Assembly (NCBI GenBank): GCA_009914645.1
Contig: VFLB01000291.1
Span: 1 to 20,662, forward strand
Direction of reading: 5' to 3'
Source of the DNA: Synechococcaceae bacterium Bin_79_3
Lineage (GTDB): Bacteria > Cyanobacteriota > Cyanobacteriia > PCC-6307 > Cyanobiaceae
Length of the DNA: 20,662 bases
In this document: piece by piece, positions 17,158 to 20,662 of the stretch
Layout of the letters: each line of letters begins with the position of its first letter
Position numbering within the stretch: position 1 is the first letter of the stretch
The notes under the pieces: model-generated
The model's database searches: none
Seen by the model: only the letters and a program-made list of their open reading frames with translations
What the model was told of the DNA's origin: nothing
Made by a program: the position numbers and the translations under genes

Positions 17158-17598
17158 ATGCGTTTTGCACTGATTTTTGGCAGCAGCCTCCTGGCTTTCA
17201 GCCTGGTGGCCTGCCAACAAAACCCTGAAAAAGCAGAAAAGAAAGCGGAGGTTGCCATTTGCGAAAACCTTGCCGCTGTGGGTGATGCCATCGAAAATGT
17301 ACAAGCCCTAAGCCCCACCTCCACGGTGGGAGATGCGGTGAAGGTTCAGAAAAGCCTCACAACTGCCATTACAAATCTAGAAAAGTCGGAAGCAAATCTC
17401 GAAAAAATTCGGGTTCGTGATCTCCGTGATCAATTGAAAGCTTTCAACAAAGATGTGGAAAAGGTTTCTTCCCAGAAGAAACTCACCCTTGAGCAAGCCG
17501 CCCAAGAGCTGCGCGTGAAAGCCCAACCGGTGATTGCCGCACGTCAACGGGCGCTCGCTGAGGTTGATTGCATCGAGAAGCCAGCTTCCAAACAGTAG
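17158..17598 (+). CDS. Small lipoprotein of unknown function
   Basis: 146 residues from ATG 17158. The frame is open from 17065, but that part overlaps the aminotransferase gene and lacks a signal sequence. The protein has a lipoprotein signal peptide: MRFALIFGSSLLAFSLVAC, with Cys19 in the lipobox LVAC. After this come a Lys/Glu-rich stretch and long helical segments with coiled-coil character (LTTAITNLEKSEANLEKI; DQLKAFNKDVEKVSSQKKL). Two more Cys residues, one at AICENL and one near the C-terminus (EVDCIEK), could form a disulfide in the periplasm. I do not recognise a named family. It starts 25 bases after the aminotransferase and may be cotranscribed. Confidence 0.8.
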   Translation: MRFALIFGSSLLAFSLVACQQNPEKAEKKAEVAICENLAAVGDAIENVQALSPTSTVGDAVKVQKSLTTAITNLEKSEANLEKIRVRDLRDQLKAFNKDVEKVSSQKKLTLEQAAQELRVKAQPVIAARQRALAEVDCIEKPASKQ

Positions 17599-17618
17599 GT
17601 TTGCTAACTTTGAGCAAT

Positions 17619-17690
17619 GCGGGTGTAATTCAGTGGTAGAATGTCAGCTTCCCAAGCTGAACGTCGCCGGTTCGAATCCGGTCACCCGCT
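17619..17690 (+). tRNA. tRNA-Gly (anticodon CCC)
   Basis: The 72 bases fold as a complete cloverleaf. The acceptor stem GCGGGTG pairs with CACCCGC, and the discriminator base is T. The D-arm is ATTC/GAAT with loop AGTGGTA, and the anticodon stem TCAGC/GCTGA encloses the loop TTCCCAA. The T-arm GCCGG/CCGGT encloses TTCGAAT. The anticodon CCC reads GGG glycine codons. The CCA end is not encoded. It lies 20 bases after the lipoprotein gene on the same strand. Confidence 0.97.
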
Positions 17691-17713
17691 TGCTCTCTAA
17701 GTTTTATTAACTT

Positions 17714-17971
17714 TTATTCCCGCTTTTTGATTAGACCCAAAACTTGCGGGCCTTTTGCTTTGGCTCTTCTTTCGCAACTAAGCCCTTTTAATATCAACAA
17801 ACCCGCCTCCTGCAGTTCGCCTTTTGCTGCCAACAGTTTTGCTTGCGCAAACAGATTTTCGGCTTCTTTCAAGAGATTTTGACGTTCTAAACCTCCATTC
17901 GCTGCGGTTGTAGAAGAAACTAAAATTGGTTTTATTTTTGTTGCCACAAGTGTGTTTGTTGCCGTGAGCAT
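17714..17971 (-). CDS. Small hypothetical protein, helical
   Basis: An 85-residue protein with an ATG start. After a Thr/Ile-rich N-terminus the centre reads LLKEAENLFAQAKLLAAKGELQEAGLLILKGL, a helix-turn-helix arrangement like one TPR unit. The tail is Lys-rich. There is no signal peptide or membrane segment. I do not recognise a family. It lies 71 bases downstream of the 59-residue gene and converges on the tRNA-Gly gene. The helical periodicity and ordinary codon use support it as a real gene, but evidence is modest. Confidence 0.5.
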   Translation of the reverse strand: MLTATNTLVATKIKPILVSSTTAANGGLERQNLLKEAENLFAQAKLLAAKGELQEAGLLILKGLSCERRAKAKGPQVLGLIKKRE

Positions 17972-18042
17972 GGCAGAGATTCGGCCCTTTTTTTAATTTA
18001 ACCTACATTGACAAACTTCTGCCAAAAAAGCAAATTAAATAT

Positions 18043-18222
18043 TTAAGTGCCAGGCTCTTCTCGGTTATCACCTAAAGCTTTGATTTTTATTCTTAACTCT
18101 TCAATTCGCTTTTGATCATCACTTCCCACTGCCACAGCTAATGCAAATTCAAGTTTTTCAAGCTGGTGGTCGCATTCCACATAACCCCGTTGCTGAGATT
18201 GAGCCTTTGTATAGGTGCCCAT
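18043..18222 (-). CDS. 59-residue hypothetical protein downstream of umuC
   Basis: A short open frame from ATG 18222 to TAA. The product starts MGTYTKAQSQQRGYVECDHQ, continues with LEKLEFALAVAVGSDDQKRI and ends with a charged helix, EELRIKIKALGD, before a short tail. Hydrophobic and charged residues alternate as in two amphipathic helices. There is no signal peptide. A purine-rich AAGAAAG lies about 8 bases before the start and may serve as a ribosome site. It starts 47 bases after the umuC stop on the same strand, so it could be the tail of the umuDC transcript. I do not recognise it. Confidence 0.5.
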   Translation of the reverse strand: MGTYTKAQSQQRGYVECDHQLEKLEFALAVAVGSDDQKRIEELRIKIKALGDNREEPGT

Positions 18223-18269
18223 GGTTTACTTTCTTTTTATTTTGACATGTTGCGCAAGGCTTGTGTGGC

Positions 18270-19547
18270 TTAACAGGCCTTCACAAGAGGTAATTCCTTA
18301 AACCTGGTGGTGTAACCCGGCGATAGATGCCCGCGGCGCATCAACCAGGGGGGCTGCAGCCCCGTTGCAGCCCACTGCAACGTACCCGCGCCAAAACGCG
18401 CATTTAGCTGATCCACCAATTGCATCAAGCATTCCCGCCTCTGCTGTTGCTGCGGGGATAAAGACACAAATAAATGCTGCTGCAACTGCTCTAGAGGCTG
18501 CAGTTCTTGCAACAACACCCCCGCTTTATGGAAGCGATACCCACTGCGAAATAACTGGGCCACCAAGGGCAATGCCGCCTGTAGCAACACTGCAGTGTCG
18601 TTGCTGGCTAGAGCCAATTTAATGGTGGCACTATTGCTGTAGAAACCTGATTGGAAGGGGCTGGTACGTATAAATACCGTGAGGCAGGCGGTGCGTTGCT
18701 GCTGCTGCCGCAGCTTCTCCGCTGCCCGCACCACATAGCTGGCTACCGCTTGGCGCAACAGTTGTAAATCCTGAATTGGCTGGCTGAAACTACGACTCAC
18801 GCAAGTTTCCCGTCTAGGGGAAGGCCCCTGCACTAAAGGCAAACAACTAATACCCCGCAGCTCCTGCTGCAGCCGCAAACCCACCACCCCCCACTGACGC
18901 CGCACCAGCGCAGGGTCTGCTTGGCTCAAAGCCCAGGCGGTGCTTAATCCCCGCAAGCGACACCAACGGGCCAAACGCTGCCCCACCCCCCAAATATCTT
19001 CTACCGGCACCAGCTCGAGCCAGGGTTGCAGCGCTGCAGCCGCAGGGAAACGAAATACCCCTGCCCGAGCTGGATCCACCTTGGCCAAACGATTAGCCAG
19101 CTTTGCAAGCACCTTTGATGAAGCCATGCCAACTGCAATGGATAAACCCAACTGCTGCCTCACCACCACCCGCAGTTCTGCTCCCCAAGCCAGCAAAGCC
19201 CCCGGCTCTAAAGCTGGTGTGCGGGCAAACGCTTCATCAACGGAATACACCTCCAACTCCGGCACTCGCGCCTCTATGCAAGCCATCACCCGCGAGCTCA
19301 TATCGCCATAAAGGGCATAGTTAGAACTACGCACCGCTACACCAAGGCTCTGCAACTGATTTGCCACCTTGAAATAGGGAGTGCCCATAGCAATCCCCAA
19401 CTGACGAGCCTCACGGCTACGGGCCACGATGCAGCCATCATTGTTAGACAACACCACCACAGGTCGCCCCTGCAATAACGGGTCAAATGCCTGTTCACAG
19501 GAGGCATAAAAGTTGTTGCAATCAATCAAGGCAAGGGCGCTAACCAC
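18270..19547 (-). CDS. umuC: DNA polymerase V catalytic subunit UmuC (Y-family)
   Basis: A 425-residue Y-family translesion polymerase, close to the 422 of E. coli UmuC. Motifs: ALIDCNNFYASCE (Asp9 binds metal), VVLSNNDGCIVARS, YALYGDMSSRV and YSVDEAF (Asp104, Glu105). A helix-hairpin-helix region follows at EDIWGVGQRLARWCRLRGL. In the C-terminal region QQHLF fits the beta-clamp binding pattern (E. coli UmuC has QLNLF), and the end (HLSPGYTTRFKELP) is typical. All catalytic residues are present. The start is GTG, 4 bases after the umuD stop, so the two are coupled. Codons are notably GC-rich and Leu/Gln-rich compared with the left end of the window. Control is probably through the LexA box before umuD. 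Confidence 0.95.
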   Translation of the reverse strand: MVSALALIDCNNFYASCEQAFDPLLQGRPVVVLSNNDGCIVARSREARQLGIAMGTPYFKVANQLQSLGVAVRSSNYALYGDMSSRVMACIEARVPELEVYSVDEAFARTPALEPGALLAWGAELRVVVRQQLGLSIAVGMASSKVLAKLANRLAKVDPARAGVFRFPAAAALQPWLELVPVEDIWGVGQRLARWCRLRGLSTAWALSQADPALVRRQWGVVGLRLQQELRGISCLPLVQGPSPRRETCVSRSFSQPIQDLQLLRQAVASYVVRAAEKLRQQQQRTACLTVFIRTSPFQSGFYSNSATIKLALASNDTAVLLQAALPLVAQLFRSGYRFHKAGVLLQELQPLEQLQQHLFVSLSPQQQQRRECLMQLVDQLNARFGAGTLQWAATGLQPPWLMRRGHLSPGYTTRFKELPLVKAC

Positions 19548-19551
19548 AGGC

Positions 19552-19911
19552 TTAAAGGGGGTGGATCACATGGGTTGCAACTCCCCAGATCTGCAATTCC
19601 GCAGCATCACCTAGATCGATGGGGGGATAAGCGGGATGGGCCGCTTGCAAACGCAAGCCACCACGAAAACGCTCTAAGCGTTTCAAAGTGAAAGCCCCTT
19701 CCCATATAGCCACCACCACTCTTCCGGGCCGAGGCTGCAAGCTGCGATCCACCAGCAGCAGGTCGCCATCGTGAATGCCAGCTCCTTGCATCGCTTCACC
19801 ACTTACCCGCCACAGGAAGGTGCTGATTGGATGGGGGATCAACAGCAGATTGAGATCCACCCCCGCTTCGATGTAGTCGTCGGCAGGACTGGGGAAGCCG
19901 GCCACCACCAT
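19552..19911 (-). CDS. umuD: UmuD' -like polymerase V accessory subunit, no N-terminal arm, protease serine replaced
   Basis: A 119-residue protein in the LexA/UmuD S24 family. It starts MVVAGFPSPADDY; from Gly5 it matches E. coli UmuD from Gly25 without gaps, so the self-cleaved arm (E. coli residues 1-24) is not encoded. The catalytic Ser60 position is Ala40 (SGEAM, codon GCG at 19792-19794), while the Lys97 position is Lys77 (FTLKRL). Both the arm and the nucleophile needed for RecA-stimulated cleavage are therefore missing, and the product corresponds to UmuD', the form active with UmuC. An upstream in-frame TAA at 19936-19938 limits any extension to 8 residues, too few to restore the arm. 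umuC follows after 4 bases. Confidence 0.92.
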   Translation of the reverse strand: MVVAGFPSPADDYIEAGVDLNLLLIPHPISTFLWRVSGEAMQGAGIHDGDLLLVDRSLQPRPGRVVVAIWEGAFTLKRLERFRGGLRLQAAHPAYPPIDLGDAAELQIWGVATHVIHPL

Positions 19912-19917
19912 AAAATC

Positions 19918-19931
19918 AATACATCTGTACT
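19918..19931 (-). promoter_or_regulatory. LexA (SOS) box upstream of umuD
   Basis: Read on the minus strand, AGTACAGATGTATT fits the cyanobacterial LexA box RGTAC-N3-DGTWCB at 13 of 14 positions; the C of GTWC is T here. It lies 6 bases before the umuD ATG. A -10-like TAAGAT (19933-19938) lies just upstream, so bound LexA would cover the likely start of transcription. The consensus is from memory. Confidence 0.65.
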
Positions 19932-19935
19932 GATC

Positions 19936-20247
19936 TTAACTGGGTTCCGGTGCTGCAGCCTGAGCCCAATCTTCCCAAACCACATCTTCGGCCGGTAGCG
20001 CAGCTGGTTGAGCTAATAGGGAGCGGCAATCATCTAGAAGTGCTTCCACCGTTTGCAAAGAGGCCAATTCCTGCGGATGGGGTGAAATCTGGTGCTGCAA
20101 CTGCAACTCCATAGCCGCCAGCCGTTGCTCCAACTTCACGAGCCGGTGGGAGAGGGTGGCAAGGGTTTCCGCCAATCCTTCGGTGCTGCGACTAATACGA
20201 AACGAAATGGGTTCCGACACAGAATCGGGAACAATTACTGAAATCAC
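19936..20247 (-). CDS. Small coiled-coil protein of unknown function upstream of umuDC
   Basis: A 103-residue protein from a GTG start; no strong ribosome site is seen. The N-terminus is beta-like (VIVPDSVSEPISFRIS). A heptad-patterned helix follows, TLATLSHRLVKLEQRLAAMELQL (about residues 31-53), consistent with a two-stranded coiled coil. A second helix (LQTVEALLDDCRSLL) leads to an acidic, Pro- and Trp-containing tail (EDVVWEDWAQ). There is no signal peptide or membrane segment. It ends 24 bases before umuD on the same strand, and its stop codon overlaps a possible umuD -10. Whether it belongs to the SOS transcript or is a separate upstream gene cannot be decided from sequence. I do not recognise the family. 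Confidence 0.65.
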   Translation of the reverse strand: MISVIVPDSVSEPISFRISRSTEGLAETLATLSHRLVKLEQRLAAMELQLQHQISPHPQELASLQTVEALLDDCRSLLAQPAALPAEDVVWEDWAQAAAPEPS

Positions 20248-20282
20248 AACACAAAGCGGGGCTCAACTCAAGGGAGGTGGCA

Positions 20283-20308
20283 ACATCACGGTGATGTAAC
20301 GGTATAAA
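20283..20308 (+). promoter_or_regulatory. Palindromic operator candidate next to a -10 element
   Basis: ACATCAC-G-GTGATGT (20283-20297) is a perfect 15-base palindrome. It ends 5 bases before TATAAA (20303-20308), a good -10 hexamer for the plus-strand secreted-protein gene. The palindrome therefore fills the -35/spacer region, where a repressor or a class II activator would bind. It does not match the NtcA pattern GTA-N8-TAC or the LexA box. No clear -35 hexamer is present, which would suit an activator. Confidence 0.45.
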
Positions 20309-20375
20309 AAGCAACAAAAAACCCTAGACAGACGCGCTGCAATCGATAACTTGGGCCGAGTTGATAAAGGAAACA

Positions 20376-20662
20376 ATGGTGCATTCTCGCGTTTTATTTC
20401 GGGTTGCAAAAGCAAAATTGGCGGCAGCTTTTTTGCTTGCTGTGGCAGGTTTTGGTGGCATCCAACCCGTGGCAGCAGAGGAAGCGGGCAGTAAGGGAGC
20501 AGAAATTTATTGCTTCATGCGTCAGGCGGGAAATCCCCACGGGGTGAGCTGGGATGCGGCCTATGCCCGAATTAAACGCCAAAGCAGCGGTTTATTTAAA
20601 ACATCCCCAGAACATGCAGCTGTGATGATTACAGAAACGGTGGTTACAAATAAAGATAAATA
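20376..20662 (+). CDS. Small secreted protein, 3' end cut by the window edge
   Basis: 95 residues are visible from ATG 20376, and the last two bases (TA) may begin the stop codon. A good ribosome site (AAAGGA) lies 4 bases before the start. A signal peptide is clear: basic start (HSRVLFRVAKAK), hydrophobic core (LAAAFLLAVAGFGG) and probable cleavage after PVAA. The mature part is compact, with IYCFMRQAGNPHGVSWDAAY, then RIKRQSSGLFKTSPEHAAVM. I recall small cyanobacterial exported proteins of this form with no known function, possibly the family listed as DUF6554, but I am unsure of that number. It has one Cys and several aromatic residues. It is divergent from the coiled-coil gene and sits behind a palindromic promoter. 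Confidence 0.78.
   Translation, partial: MVHSRVLFRVAKAKLAAAFLLAVAGFGGIQPVAAEEAGSKGAEIYCFMRQAGNPHGVSWDAAYARIKRQSSGLFKTSPEHAAVMITETVVTNKDK

Noticed and set aside
17972..18042. Promoter or riboswitch-like structure before the 85-residue gene
   Set aside because: A 6-base GGCAGA/TCTGCC repeat is too widely spaced to be convincing, and the TTGTCA -35 candidate lacks a matching -10.
18242..18270. TTGACA at 18242-18247 as a plus-strand promoter
   Set aside because: No -10-like sequence lies 16-18 bases downstream, and it would drive transcription antisense to umuC with no gene to serve.
19912..19935. A frameshift or mis-called start hiding a normal UmuD arm
   Set aside because: Only 24 bases separate umuD from the upstream stop, and that stop (TAA, 19936-19938) is also in frame with umuD. 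Even full extension adds 8 residues without a Cys-Gly or Ala-Gly cleavage site of normal placement. Further upstream is the coiled-coil gene's own sequence.
1..20662. Mobile elements, CRISPR arrays, prophage or tRNA-linked integration
   Set aside because: No transposase or integrase frame, no regular direct repeats, and no repeat of the tRNA-Gly 3' end was seen in the window. The shifts between AT-rich and GC-rich stretches also occur within core genes such as guaA and ycf37, so they are not by themselves a sign of transfer.

Overview
The window reads as a stretch of picocyanobacterial chromosome (Synechococcus/Cyanobium type). The grounds are the gene set: a monoglucosyldiacylglycerol synthase of the Sll1377 type, sqdB-sqdX for sulfolipid, a Ycf37-like photosystem I assembly factor, and a cyanobacterial-style LexA box. 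It looks like a free-living chromosome of moderate GC. There is no insertion sequence, prophage or CRISPR array, and no gap between genes longer than about 130 bases. Species cannot be fixed from the sequence; a freshwater Synechococcus is only a guess.

Left part (1-5377): the 3' end of a plus-strand gene, probably dnaX, meets a minus-strand block read leftward from 5377. The block runs SpoIID/LytB lipoprotein, mgdA-like glycosyltransferase, then three poorly known membrane or membrane-anchored genes (DUF998-like, a 177-residue unknown, a DUF2306-like protein). Most junctions in the block overlap. The last three genes look like an accessory cassette riding on the lipid-synthesis gene.

Middle (5439-10523): a plus-strand ribosomal operon (rpmI, rplT) followed by ycf37; a convergent hypothetical exported protein; then plus-strand thiG, sqdB and sqdX. 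SqdB makes UDP-sulfoquinovose and SqdX transfers sulfoquinovose to diacylglycerol. Together with the mgdA-like gene, two of the thylakoid glycolipid pathways start within about 8 kb of each other.

Right of centre (10475-15894): a minus-strand run of cbiD, guaA, two small unknown genes and mrdA (PBP2). It converges on sqdX with a 49-base 3' overlap. Divergent from cbiD is a class V aminotransferase, followed by a small lipoprotein and tRNA-Gly(CCC).

Right end (17714-20662): a minus-strand set of small unknown genes around umuDC, then a plus-strand small secreted protein cut by the window edge behind a palindromic promoter region. The most striking item is umuD. It aligns to E. coli UmuD without gaps from Gly25 onward, so it starts almost exactly where the processed form UmuD' starts. 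The catalytic Ser60 position is Ala, the Lys97 position is kept, and a near-consensus cyanobacterial LexA box lies directly upstream. This suggests a lineage in which the mutagenic polymerase V accessory subunit is made already 'activated', so that the RecA-stimulated self-cleavage step is gone and LexA is the main remaining switch.
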